Assembly: GCF_002803845.1 (NCBI RefSeq)
Contig: NZ_CP024985.1
Coordinates: forward strand, 5,963,501 to 6,027,500
Length of the DNA: 64,000 nucleotides
Source: Streptomyces lavendulae subsp. lavendulae
GTDB lineage: Bacteria > Actinomycetota > Actinomycetes > Streptomycetales > Streptomycetaceae
Reading direction: 5' to 3'
The notes under the pieces are model-generated. The model saw nothing but the letters and a program-made list of their open reading frames with translations. It did not search any database and had not been told where the DNA came from. Each line of letters opens with the position of its first letter. Position 1 is the stretch's first letter. The position numbers were made by a program, and so were the translations under genes. This document shows positions 16,269-23,975 of this stretch, piece by piece.

Positions 16269-16324
16269 GCACTCATGTACATGAGTGCTACGGGAAGAGA
16301 GTGCCTCTACTCCTGTGCATGAGT
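16269..16324. promoter_or_regulatory. Two GntR-type operators upstream of the small-ORF pair
   Basis: GCACTCATGTACATGAGTGC (16269-16288) is a perfect 20-bp palindrome; ACTCCTGTGCATGAGT (16309-16324) is a second, imperfect copy 40 bp away. The shared form ACTCnTGTrCATGAGT recurs at 17196-17211 in front of the Nudix gene. The sites probably belong to the GntR regulator encoded between them. Confidence 0.7.
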
Positions 16325-16373
16325 CAACCCGCTGTGAAGGTGAAATCACAGCGGGTCGTGGGTGGCGACGCAA

Positions 16374-17175
16374 TCAGTCGGATGCGGGGATGCGGAACTC
16401 GAAAACGAACTGGTCGGCCGCCATGAGGGTGTCGCACACCTCCACGACGCGGCCGGCATCCGTGACCGCGTTCCTCAGCAGGTGAACCACGGTGGCGCCA
16501 GGGCTCAGCGCCAGCTCCGATGCCTCCGCCTTCGCTGCAGGTCGCGCCCGCAGGGTCTCCACGAACTCGGCGAAAGTGTGGCCGTGCTCTTCGAGTCGGG
16601 CGTAGATGCCGCCGTCGCCTGGGTTCTCGGCGAAGAGTTCCGGGATGTCGCGCACCACGTCCCACGGCAGGTACGACGTCGCCGTTTCCACAGGAGCGCC
16701 GTTGCGGAAGTACAAACGACGGCGTGCGAGTACTTGGGTTCCTGGCTCGACGCCAAGTCGCTGAGCAATCGCTTCCGGGGCCTCGATCGGCCCGATGTAG
16801 ATGACGCTGACCTTCGCCGTAGATGACGCTGACCTTCGCCGTAGCGCCCGACTGCTCTGATTCGGCAAGGTAGGCGGCTTTGCCGCCCTGCCGAAGCGAG
16901 CGACGGAAACGATCTGATGAACGGTGGCGGACCGGCGGTCGGTCCCTTACGTACGAGCCCTTGCCGTGCCGGGTGTCCACAAGACCGCTGGCGCGGATCT
17001 CCAGCATTGCCTTGCGAACGGTCCCGCCCGAGACTCCGTAACGTTCGGCCATCTCGGCTTCGCTGGGCACCTGGTCTCCCGGCTTCAAGACGCCGGCACG
17101 TACCTGCTGGATGATGTCCTCGGCGATCTGCAGGTACCGAGGAACGGCCTTACCCGCTCCTATAGCTGCTCCCAT
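16374..17175 (-). pseudogene. GntR/UTRA (HutC-type) regulator, frameshifted by a 22-bp tandem duplication
   Basis: The N-terminal part (from ATG 17175) is a GntR winged helix: YLQIAEDIIQQVRAGVL, SEAEMAERYGVSGGTVRKAM, RHGKGSYVRD. The C-terminal part, in another frame, is a UTRA ligand-binding domain (LARRRLYFRNGAPVETATSYLP ... MAADQFVFEFRIP). The frame changes exactly at two adjacent identical 22-bp units (16799-16820 and 16821-16842). Removing one unit restores a continuous 259-residue protein through ATAKVSVIYIGPIEAPE. As read, translation continues out of frame and the UTRA domain is lost. Homologues of this class include the KorSA-type regulators of Streptomyces integrative elements; that comparison is tentative. 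Confidence 0.85.
16799..16842. repeat. 22-bp tandem duplication inside the GntR gene
   Basis: Two perfect, directly adjacent 22-bp copies (16799-16820, 16821-16842), each starting AGATGACGCTGACC on the plus strand. Because 22 is not a multiple of three, the duplication shifts the reading frame of the regulator. A slippage or recombination event could restore it precisely. Confidence 0.93.
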
Positions 17176-17195
17176 GGTCCTTCGCTTCCTCCTAT

Positions 17196-17211
17196 GCTCT
17201 TGTGCATGAGT
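17196..17211. promoter_or_regulatory. GntR-type operator overlapping the Nudix start codon
   Basis: GCTCTTGTGCATGAGT fits the ACTCnTGTrCATGAGT form except for its first base. It contains the ATG (17206) of the Nudix gene and sits in the 30-bp gap between the divergent GntR and Nudix starts, where a bound repressor would block both. Confidence 0.62.
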
Positions 17212-17682
17212 AACAGCGTCGCGTCGGACAAGTCAACGCCACGCCATTCCGTGTCGGTTGCCGGGGTGGTGGTGCGTGATGACGGTCGGCTGCTGGCCAT
17301 CCGCCGAGCTGACAACGGGACCTGGGAGCTGCCCGGCGGAGTGCTGGAGTTGGCGGAAACCCCCGAGGACGGCGTGCGGCGGGAAGTGCTGGAGGAAACC
17401 GGCATTCACGTCGAGGTGGACGAGCTCACCGGCGTGTACAAGAACATCGCGGCTGGAGTGGTGGCCCTGGTCTTCCGCTGCAAGCCCTCCGGCGGAACGG
17501 AACGCCCCTCAGGCGAAAGCACAGCAGTCCAGTGGCTCACACCGGACGAGGTGACCGAGCGGATGTCGGAGGTCTACGCCGTCCGGCTCCTGGACGCCCT
17601 CGACGGCGACAGCCCCCATGTGCGTAGCCACGACGGACGCCGATTGCTCACCCATCGGCCCCGGACGGCGGTCAGTCGCTGA
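17206..17682 (+). CDS. Nudix hydrolase
   Basis: A 158-residue Nudix protein with a perfect Nudix box (GGVLELAETPEDGVRREVLEETGI pattern, GX5EX7REUXEEXGU, about residues 44-67), so it should hydrolyse a nucleoside diphosphate linked to another moiety. The substrate cannot be told from sequence. ATG 17206 has no ribosome-binding site and lies inside a palindromic operator, so a leaderless transcript is likely; ATG 17194 is an alternative. The last ten codons lie within the right inverted repeat, so the 3' end was shaped by that element. It is divergent from the broken GntR gene. Confidence 0.85.
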   Translation: MSNSVASDKSTPRHSVSVAGVVVRDDGRLLAIRRADNGTWELPGGVLELAETPEDGVRREVLEETGIHVEVDELTGVYKNIAAGVVALVFRCKPSGGTERPSGESTAVQWLTPDEVTERMSEVYAVRLLDALDGDSPHVRSHDGRRLLTHRPRTAVSR

Positions 17683-18145
17683 GATCCGAGGAGCGCGTAG
17701 CGATCTGTCGCGCTTGCGTGCTCCGCGGGGCGGTCTGGTCGTCGTTTCGTGCGGGGTGCTGTGCCCCGGGCCCTGAAGCGGGCCTCTGGAGGTGCGGGTG
17801 CCCGGCGGGATGGTGCCCGGTGCCTCTGGCGTATCTGGGTGCCCGTCCCTCGTGTTCTGGACCGTGCCGTTCTTTTGGGGGTTTCCCGGCAGTCCTTGTC
17901 TTTCCGGGGCGGGTCGGTCTGTCAAGGGTGGCCGAAGGCCATCGCGTAGCGACGCGACGAAGGAGCGCCCTTGACGGGCCGGCGCGAACCGGAAGGACGA
18001 TGGGACTGACGGGAAACCCCCAAGCCTTCCCTGAGACCGTCCAGGGGGGACGCCCTCCCCGCCGGCCCTGGCCCGCAGGCCAGGGGGCGGGTGGGCAGCC
18101 GCCGCCCGGGCCCGGGAGGCCGAGGGGGAGACGGCCCGCCCGCGC
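17654..18145. repeat. Right copy of ~493-bp inverted repeat flanking the GntR-Nudix cassette
   Basis: Reverse complement of 15372-15864 over about 492 bp with only a few differences near the outer edge. Its inner edge lies inside the 3' end of the Nudix gene and its outer edge is 18 bp from the thiG stop. The two copies enclose 1.8 kb. No transposase is encoded in or between them. Confidence 0.9.
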
Positions 18146-18162
18146 CCGTACCCCCCACCCCC

Positions 18163-18957
18163 TCAGAACGCCGGGCGTTCCGGGTCGAGGGTGGCGCGGC
18201 CTTCCGTGGGGGAGGAGGCTTCGGCGAAGCGGCGCTGGGGGATGCGGCCGGCGCGGAAGGCGAGGCGGCCCGCCGTGACGGCGTCCCGCATGGCCGCCGC
18301 CATCAGGACGGGCGCCTGCGCGCGGGTGACCGCCGAGGCCAGCATCACCGCCGCGCAGCCGAGCTCCATCGCCAGGGCGGCGTCGGAGGCCGTCCCGGCG
18401 CCGGCGTCCAGGATCACCGGAACCCCGGCCCGCTCCGCGATCAGCTCGAAGTTGTGCGGGTTGCGGATGCCGAGGCCCGAACCGATGGGGGAGCCCAGCG
18501 GCATGATCGCCGCGCAGCCCACGTCCTCCAGCTTCCGCGCGAGGACCGGGTCGTCGTTGGTGTACGGCAGGACGGTGAAGCCCTCGTCGACCAGGACCTC
18601 GGCGGCGTCCAGCAGCTCGACGCCGTCGGGCAGGAGGGTCCGCTCGTCGGCGACGACCTCCAGCTTGATCCAGTCGGTGCCCAGGGCCTCCCGCGCCAGC
18701 CGGGCGGTGAGCACGGCCTCGCCGGCGGTGAAGCAGCCCGCCGTGTTCGGCAGGACCGCGATGCCGAGCCGGTCGAGGACGGACAGGACCGAGCCCTGCA
18801 CCGTCGGGTCCAGGCGGCGCATGGCCACCGTGGTCAGCTCGGTGCCGGAGGCGACCAGGGAGCGTTCGAGGACGTCCAGGCTCGGGGCCCCGCCCGTGCC
18901 CATGATCAGGCGGGAGGAGAAGGTCCGTCCGCCGAGGGTGAAGAGGTCGTCGGCCAT
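18163..18957 (-). CDS. thiG: Thiazole synthase ThiG
   Basis: A 264-residue TIM-barrel enzyme that builds the thiazole phosphate of thiamine from deoxyxylulose 5-phosphate, dehydroglycine and ThiS thiocarboxylate. Family segments are FSSRLIMGTGGAPS, the Schiff-base Lys in TDWIKLEVV, LPYTNDDPVLARKLEDVGC, MPLGSPIGSGLGI and LDAGAGTASDAALAMELG. ATG 18957 lies 5 nt after the thiS stop. Third gene of the TPP-riboswitch-controlled thiO-thiS-thiG operon. Confidence 0.95.
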   Translation of the reverse strand: MADDLFTLGGRTFSSRLIMGTGGAPSLDVLERSLVASGTELTTVAMRRLDPTVQGSVLSVLDRLGIAVLPNTAGCFTAGEAVLTARLAREALGTDWIKLEVVADERTLLPDGVELLDAAEVLVDEGFTVLPYTNDDPVLARKLEDVGCAAIMPLGSPIGSGLGIRNPHNFELIAERAGVPVILDAGAGTASDAALAMELGCAAVMLASAVTRAQAPVLMAAAMRDAVTAGRLAFRAGRIPQRRFAEASSPTEGRATLDPERPAF

Positions 18958-18962
18958 GGTGG

Positions 18963-19163
18963 TCAGCCCCCCTGCACGGCGGTGAGGACCTCGACGCGGT
19001 CGCCGTCGCCCACCGGGGTGTGCGGCCACTGGCCGCGCGGGACAACGGTCTCGTTGAGGGCGGCGGCGACGCCCTTGGGCGCCCGGGTCAGCGTGGCCAC
19101 CACCGCGTCGAGGGTGGTGCCGGCCGCGACCTCGCGCGGCTCGCCGTTGACGGAGATGGTCAT
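18963..19163 (-). CDS. thiS: Sulfur carrier protein ThiS
   Basis: A 66-residue ubiquitin-like protein ending in the diagnostic Gly-Gly (LTAVQGG), which is adenylated and converted to a thiocarboxylate to donate sulfur to ThiG. The ATG overlaps the thiO stop by 4 bp (ATGA), so the two are coupled. Confidence 0.95.
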   Translation of the reverse strand: MTISVNGEPREVAAGTTLDAVVATLTRAPKGVAAALNETVVPRGQWPHTPVGDGDRVEVLTAVQGG

Positions 19164-20329
19164 GCGTAGGTCTCCTGACGCGTGGTGGAGAAGCGGCGGG
19201 GGCTGAAGGGGCGGGCCACCTCCGGCACGGTGCCGGTGGCCAGCAGCTCCGCCATCACGTCGCCGGTGAGCGGGGTCAGCAGCACCCCGTTGCGGTAGTG
19301 CCCGGTGGCCAGGTGCAGTCCGGGCAGGTCGGTCGGGCCCAGCAGCGGCGCGTTGTCCGGGGAGCCGGGGCGCAGCCCCGCCCGGGTCTCGACCAGGGGG
19401 AGCTCGGTGATCCCGGGGACCAGCTCGTGGGCGTCGCGCAGCAGCTCATAGACCCCGCCCGCGGTGACGGTGGTGTCCCAGCCGAGTTCCTCGCTGGTGG
19501 CCCCGACGACCAGCTCGCCGTTCTCGCGGGGCACCAGGTAGACGTGGCTGCCGCGCACGACGGCCCGTACGGTCCGGGACAGGAACGGCGCGTACGCCGG
19601 CGGTACCGACAGCCGCAGCACCTGCCCCTTCACCGGCCGCACCGGCACCGCCACCTCCGGCGGCACGCCCTCCAGTCGCCCGCTCAGGGAGCCCGCCGCG
19701 AGCACGACCTGGTCGGCGCGCAGCTCCGTACCGTCCTCCAGTACGGCGCCCAGCGCCCGGTCGGCCCCGGTCAGCAGCCGGGTCGCGGCCGTCCGGTGGA
19801 CGCCGACCCCGGCGCGCTCGCAGGCGGCCAGCAGTGCGGCCGCCAGCCGGCGCGGATCCACCTGGTGGTCCCCGTCGACGCGCAGCCCCCCGCGTACCCC
19901 GGGGGCCAGCATCGGTTCCAGGCGGCGGCACTCGCGGCCGGTGAGCCACTGCGACTCCAGGCCGCAGCGGCGCTGCAGGGCGTGGAGTTCCCGCAGGTGG
20001 AGGCGGTCGTCGGCGTCGAGGGCGACGGCGAGGGTGCCGCAGGCCCGGTAGCCGATGTCCAGGCCGCCGCTGGCTTCGGCGAGCTCGGCGGCGAACTGCG
20101 GGTAGCGGGCGGCGGAGGCCACGTTGAGCCCGAGCAGGGTCTCCTCGCCGTAGTGCAGTTCGGTGACGGCGGCGAGCATGCCCGCCGCGACCCGGGCGGC
20201 GCCCCCGCCGGGGTCGGGATCGGCCAGTACGGTGCGCAGTCCGCGCCGGGCCGCCCGCCAGGCGGTGACCAGGCCGATGATCCCGCCCCCGATGACGAGG
20301 ACGTCGGATCCCTTCCGAGATGAGTGCAT
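19160..20329 (-). CDS. thiO: Glycine oxidase ThiO
   Basis: A 389-residue FAD-dependent oxidase producing the iminoglycine used by ThiG in aerobic bacteria. It has an N-terminal Rossmann motif VLVIGGGIIGLVTAWRAARRG, the GGAARVAAGML segment, DHQVDPRRL and a C-terminal TGHYRNGVLLTPLTGDVMAELL FAD-binding motif. ATG 20329 follows the TPP riboswitch closely, so the aptamer can control its translation or the elongation into the operon. Confidence 0.93.
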   Translation of the reverse strand: MHSSRKGSDVLVIGGGIIGLVTAWRAARRGLRTVLADPDPGGGAARVAAGMLAAVTELHYGEETLLGLNVASAARYPQFAAELAEASGGLDIGYRACGTLAVALDADDRLHLRELHALQRRCGLESQWLTGRECRRLEPMLAPGVRGGLRVDGDHQVDPRRLAAALLAACERAGVGVHRTAATRLLTGADRALGAVLEDGTELRADQVVLAAGSLSGRLEGVPPEVAVPVRPVKGQVLRLSVPPAYAPFLSRTVRAVVRGSHVYLVPRENGELVVGATSEELGWDTTVTAGGVYELLRDAHELVPGITELPLVETRAGLRPGSPDNAPLLGPTDLPGLHLATGHYRNGVLLTPLTGDVMAELLATGTVPEVARPFSPRRFSTTRQETYA

Positions 20330-20343
20330 GGGCGTCCAGCCCC

Positions 20344-20434
20344 TCCCTTCGCCGGCATGACCCGGATCAGGTTCGTACGGTCGGAGGCCGGCCAGCCTCC
20401 CTCTCAGCCCGGTGCGCCCGGACTCCCGCGATAG
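20344..20434 (-). ncRNA. TPP (THI-box) riboswitch controlling thiO-thiS-thiG
   Basis: Read on the minus strand, the conserved TPP aptamer elements appear in order: GGGAGTCCGGGCGCACC, GGGCTGAGAGGGAGG, then ACCTGATCCGGGTCATGCC and GCGAAGGGAGG. The element ends about 15 nt before the thiO ATG. It lowers expression when thiamine pyrophosphate is plentiful. No second THI-box is seen in front of thiE at 22305. Confidence 0.95.
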
Positions 20435-20551
20435 GTACGGTGGCCAGACTAACCCCGGCGGGGGTGGCGGGTAAGGCTGCCTCCCCGGCGTCCGCCCGTA
20501 CTTCCCCGCCCCCTGTTCCTGACGGGCCGTCAGTTCACTAGGCTGGGGCGG

Positions 20552-21784
20552 GTGAGCGAGCAGACGCAACAGACGAAGCCCGGAGTCGTGATCGTCGGCG
20601 CCGGAATGGCCGGTGTGCAGACCGCCGTGGCCCTGCGGGAGCAGGGTTTCGCCGGTCCCGTGACCCTCCTGGGAGCCGAACCCCACCAGCCCTACGACCG
20701 GCCCCCGCTGTCCAAGGCGGTGCTGCTCGGCAAGGCCGAGGAGGCCGCCTTCGACGTGGCCTTCGACGTGGACTTCGAGGAACTCCGCATCGACCTGCGC
20801 CTGGGCACCGAGGTCACCGGCGTACGGCCCGACGCGCACGAGCTCGACACCCCCGCCGGACCCGTCCCCTACGAGGTCCTGGTCCTGGCCACCGGAGCCG
20901 AACCGCTGACCCTGCCCGGCACCGGCGGCGTCCCGGGCGTGCACCTGCTGCGCACCCTCGACGACGCCGCCCGGCTGCGCCCCGTCCTGGCGACGGCCCC
21001 CGACCTCGTGGTCGTCGGGGCCGGCTGGATCGGCGCCGAGTTCGCCACCGCGGCCCGCGGGGCCGGCTGCGCCGTCACGGTGGTCGAAGCCGCGGACCGG
21101 GTCCTGGTCGGGGCCCTGCCCGCCGAGGTGGCCGCCCCGATGGCCCGGTGGTACGCCGAGGCCGGGGCCACCCTGATCACCGGGGCCGCCGTGGCCGGGA
21201 TCGAGGAGGGCCGGGTCCGGCTCGCCGACGGCCGGGAGCTCGCGGCGGGGGCGGTGGTCGTCGGCATCGGCGCCCGCCCCGCCACGGGCTGGCTGGACGG
21301 CACCGGGATCGAACGCGGCCCCGACGGCTCGATCACCGCCGACGCGTACCTGCGCACCTCGCTGCCCGGGGTCTACGCGGTGGGCGACTGCTCCTCCTTC
21401 CCCTCCGCCCGCTACGGGGCCCGGCTGCTGGTCCACCACTGGGACAACGCCCTGCAGGGCCCCCGGGCGGTCGCGGCGAACATCGTCGCGGGGGAGCCCG
21501 TCCAGGCCTACGACCCCGTCCCGTACTTCTGGTCCGAGCAGTTCGGCCGTTTCGTGCAGTACGCGGGCCACCACGGCGGCGCCGACACCCTGCTCTGGCG
21601 GGGCGACCCGGACGCCGCCACCTGGTCGGTGTGCTGGCTGCGGGAGGGCGCGCTGGTCGCCCTCCTGACCGTGGGCCGCCCCCGCGACCTCGCCCAGGGG
21701 CGCCGCCTGATCGAGTCGGCCGTCCCCGTCGACCCGGCCAGGGTGGCCGACCCGGACGTCCCGTTGAAGTCCGCCACCGCCTGA
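20552..21784 (+). CDS. FAD-dependent ferredoxin/rubredoxin reductase-like oxidoreductase
   Basis: A 410-residue two-dinucleotide-binding flavoprotein: FAD motif VVIVGAGMAGVQTA near residue 12, PYDRPPLSK, LVLATGAEP, the NAD(P)H-binding LVVVGAGWIGAEFA near residue 152, and GVYAVGDCSSF binding the flavin ribityl chain. A C-terminal reductase_C-like domain contains VPYFWSEQFGR. Such enzymes pass electrons from NAD(P)H to a ferredoxin or rubredoxin for a P450 or oxygenase. No partner ferredoxin is adjacent. GTG start. Confidence 0.88.
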   Translation: MSEQTQQTKPGVVIVGAGMAGVQTAVALREQGFAGPVTLLGAEPHQPYDRPPLSKAVLLGKAEEAAFDVAFDVDFEELRIDLRLGTEVTGVRPDAHELDTPAGPVPYEVLVLATGAEPLTLPGTGGVPGVHLLRTLDDAARLRPVLATAPDLVVVGAGWIGAEFATAARGAGCAVTVVEAADRVLVGALPAEVAAPMARWYAEAGATLITGAAVAGIEEGRVRLADGRELAAGAVVVGIGARPATGWLDGTGIERGPDGSITADAYLRTSLPGVYAVGDCSSFPSARYGARLLVHHWDNALQGPRAVAANIVAGEPVQAYDPVPYFWSEQFGRFVQYAGHHGGADTLLWRGDPDAATWSVCWLREGALVALLTVGRPRDLAQGRRLIESAVPVDPARVADPDVPLKSATA

Positions 21785-21869
21785 CGCGGAGGCCGTGCCC
21801 GGCCCGCCCCCTCCCCGGACGGGGCGGCTCGGGTACCGGCCGTCGGTCCGAGATGGCAGGCTTGTCCCC

Positions 21870-22235
21870 GTGACCGAGATTGACGCAAAGATCGACGCCC
21901 TTGTCCCCGCCTGGCTGTACCTCCCCGACATCGCGGAGATGCTCGACATCGAAGTGACCCGGGTCCGCCAGCTGGTCAAGGAAGGTCAGCTGCTCGCCGT
22001 GCGCCGCGGTGAGAACCGTTCCCTCCAGGTGCCCGCCCCCTTCATCGACGGCGACAAGATCGTCAAGGGCCTCGTCGGCCTGCTGACCGTCCTGCGCGAC
22101 GACGGCTTCTCCGACGAGGAGATCCTGGAGTGGATGTTCACCGCGGACCCCACCCTGCCGGGCACCCCCGCTCAGGCGCTGAGCGAGAATCGCGGCACGG
22201 AGGTGAAGCGACGCGCCCAGGCGCTCGCCCTCTGA
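21870..22235 (+). CDS. Rv2175c family DNA-binding protein
   Basis: A 121-residue winged-helix protein (WLYLPDIAEMLDIEVTRVRQ ... LLAVRRGENRSLQVPA ... DGDKIVKGLVGLLTVLRDDG) matching the Rv2175c family. In Mycobacterium tuberculosis Rv2175c is adjacent to pknL and is phosphorylated by PknL, which lowers its DNA binding. Here pknL is about 6.6 kb away on the other strand. GTG 21870 is used because the sequence before it has no family similarity; no ribosome-binding site is evident, which suggests a leaderless transcript. Confidence 0.88.
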   Translation: MTEIDAKIDALVPAWLYLPDIAEMLDIEVTRVRQLVKEGQLLAVRRGENRSLQVPAPFIDGDKIVKGLVGLLTVLRDDGFSDEEILEWMFTADPTLPGTPAQALSENRGTEVKRRAQALAL

Positions 22236-22249
22236 CCGGCTGATCCACA

Positions 22250-22281
22250 GGTGTACGGGCCCGCGCCCGGGCCCGTACACC
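22250..22281 (+). terminator. Terminator hairpin between the Rv2175c-family gene and thiE
   Basis: A perfect 13-bp stem (GGTGTACGGGCCC and its complement) with a 6-nt loop, starting 14 nt after the Rv2175c-family stop. It ends 23 nt before the thiE ATG, so it could also act as a leader structure for thiE. Confidence 0.75.
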
Positions 22282-22304
22282 GCCACCACACGGGGGTACC
22301 ACCC

Positions 22305-22943
22305 ATGCAGCAGCTGTCCGACGCCCGGCTCTACCTGTGCACGGACGCCCGCAAGCGGCAGGGGGACCTCCCCGAGTTCCTCGACGCGGCCCTGTCCGGG
22401 GGCGTCGACATCGTCCAGCTCCGCGACAAGGGCATGGAGGCGGGCGAGGAGCTCGAACACCTGCGGGTCTTCGCCGAGGCCGCCCGCCGTCACGGCAAGC
22501 TCCTCGCCGTCAACGACCGCGCCGACGTCGCCCACGCCATCGGCTCCGACGTCCTGCACCTCGGCCAGGGGGACATCCCCGTCCCCGCCGCCCGCGCCAT
22601 CCTCGGCGACCGGGTCCTGATCGGCCGCTCCTGCCACGCCGAGTCCGAGGTCGACGCCGCCGTCGCCGAGCCGGGCGTGGACTACTTCTGCACCGGCCCC
22701 TGCTGGCCCACCCCCACCAAGCCCGGCCGCCACGCCCCCGGCCTCGACCTCGTCCGGTACGCGGCCTCCCTCGGCCAGGACCGCCCGTGGTTCGCCATCG
22801 GCGGCATCGACGGCACGAATCTGGACGAGGTGCTGGACGCCGGGGCCACCCGCGTCGTGGTCGTCCGCGCCATCACCGAGGCGGCCGATCCCCACGCCGC
22901 CGCCCACGAACTCTCCAAGCGGATCCGCGCCCGGCTGGGTTAG
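22305..22943 (+). CDS. thiE: Thiamine-phosphate synthase ThiE
   Basis: A 212-residue TIM-barrel enzyme joining HMP pyrophosphate and thiazole phosphate. Family landmarks are DIVQLRDKGM, LLAVNDRADVA, LHLGQGDIPV, IGRSCHAESE, YFCTGPCWPTPTKPGR and FAIGGIDG. ATG 22305 has a GGGG stretch upstream; the GTG at 22251 lies in a terminator stem. It is separated from thiO-thiS-thiG and has no recognisable TPP riboswitch, so it may be controlled differently. Confidence 0.93.
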   Translation: MQQLSDARLYLCTDARKRQGDLPEFLDAALSGGVDIVQLRDKGMEAGEELEHLRVFAEAARRHGKLLAVNDRADVAHAIGSDVLHLGQGDIPVPAARAILGDRVLIGRSCHAESEVDAAVAEPGVDYFCTGPCWPTPTKPGRHAPGLDLVRYAASLGQDRPWFAIGGIDGTNLDEVLDAGATRVVVVRAITEAADPHAAAHELSKRIRARLG

Positions 22944-22976
22944 TGTCCAAAAACGTGTCCAATGGATGGACAGCGC

Positions 22977-23005
22977 TTCGGAGTGCGCGAACGCCCGTCT
23001 AACCT
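22977..23005 (+). promoter_or_regulatory. metF promoter, probably leaderless
   Basis: TTCGGA (22977-22982) and TAACCT (23000-23005) form a -35/-10 pair with a 17-bp spacer. The -10 ends 6 nt before the metF ATG and no ribosome-binding site lies between them. Confidence 0.5.
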
Positions 23006-23011
23006 GCCGGT

Positions 23012-23926
23012 ATGGCCTCTGGTACCGCTTCCACCTGGTCGGACCGTGCGCACACGGTCCGCGACCTCCTCGCGTCCGGGCGCTCGTACTCCTTCGAGTT
23101 CTGGGCTCCGAAGACCGAGAAGGGCGAGCGCAACCTCTGGAACGCCCTGCGCCGCATCGAGGCGGTCTCCCCGAGCTTCGTCTCGGTCACCTACGGGGCC
23201 GGCGGCTCCACCCGGGGCGGCACCGTCCGCGCCACCGAGCAGATCGCCGCCGACACCACCCTGACCCCCGTCGCGCACCTGACCGCCGTCGACCACTCCG
23301 TCGCCGAGCTGCGCCACGTCATCGGCCAGTTCGCGGACGCCGGCATCCGCAACATGCTCGCCCTGCGCGGCGACCCGCCGGGCGACCCCATGGGCCCCTG
23401 GGTCAAGCACCCCGAGGGCGTGGACTACGCCGCCGACCTGGTGCGCCTGCTCAAGGAGTCCGGCGACTTCTGCGTGGGCGTGGCGGCCTTCCCCGAGATG
23501 CACCCCCGTTCGGAGGACTGGGACACGGACATCCGGCACTTCGTGGACAAGTGCCGCGCGGGCGCCGACTACGCCATCACCCAGATGTTCTTCGATCCCG
23601 AGAATTATCTGCGGCTGCGCGACAGCGTCGCCGAGGCGGGCTGCGAGACCCCGATCATCCCCGAGGTCATGCCCGTTGTGGGCATCAAGCAGCTCGACCG
23701 GCTGCCGCAACTGAGCACCGCGGTCTTCCCCGCGGATGTGAAAGAGCGCATGCTCGCCGTCAAGGACGATCCGGCCGCTGTACGCTCCATTGGCATCGAG
23801 TTCGCCACGGAGTTCTGCGCGCGGCTGCTGTCCGAGGGTGTCCCGGGGCTGCACTTCATCACGCTGAACAACTCCACGGCGACCCTCGAAATCTACGAGA
23901 ACCTGGGCCTGCACCAGCGGGCCTGA
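23012..23926 (+). CDS. metF: Methylenetetrahydrofolate reductase
   Basis: A 304-residue FAD enzyme reducing 5,10-methylene-THF to 5-methyl-THF for methionine synthesis. It shows SFEFWAPKTEKGERNLWNAL (the catalytic Glu in the first strand), VSVTYGAGGSTR, NMLALRGDPPGDP, VGVAAFPEMHP, ITQMFFDPENY and the C-terminal HFITLNNSTATLEI. The length matches bacterial MetF. The start context indicates a leaderless message. Confidence 0.95.
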   Translation: MASGTASTWSDRAHTVRDLLASGRSYSFEFWAPKTEKGERNLWNALRRIEAVSPSFVSVTYGAGGSTRGGTVRATEQIAADTTLTPVAHLTAVDHSVAELRHVIGQFADAGIRNMLALRGDPPGDPMGPWVKHPEGVDYAADLVRLLKESGDFCVGVAAFPEMHPRSEDWDTDIRHFVDKCRAGADYAITQMFFDPENYLRLRDSVAEAGCETPIIPEVMPVVGIKQLDRLPQLSTAVFPADVKERMLAVKDDPAAVRSIGIEFATEFCARLLSEGVPGLHFITLNNSTATLEIYENLGLHQRA

Positions 23927-23975
23927 GCGGCCGTCCCCGTTCCCGCGCCGACGGCCGTACCGAGAGGGGCCTTGC

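Noticed and set aside
15255..18163. Prophage or complete integrative conjugative element between pknL and thiG
   Set aside because: No integrase, excisionase, transfer or replication gene and no tRNA attachment site is visible; only a regulator, a Nudix protein and two small ORFs.
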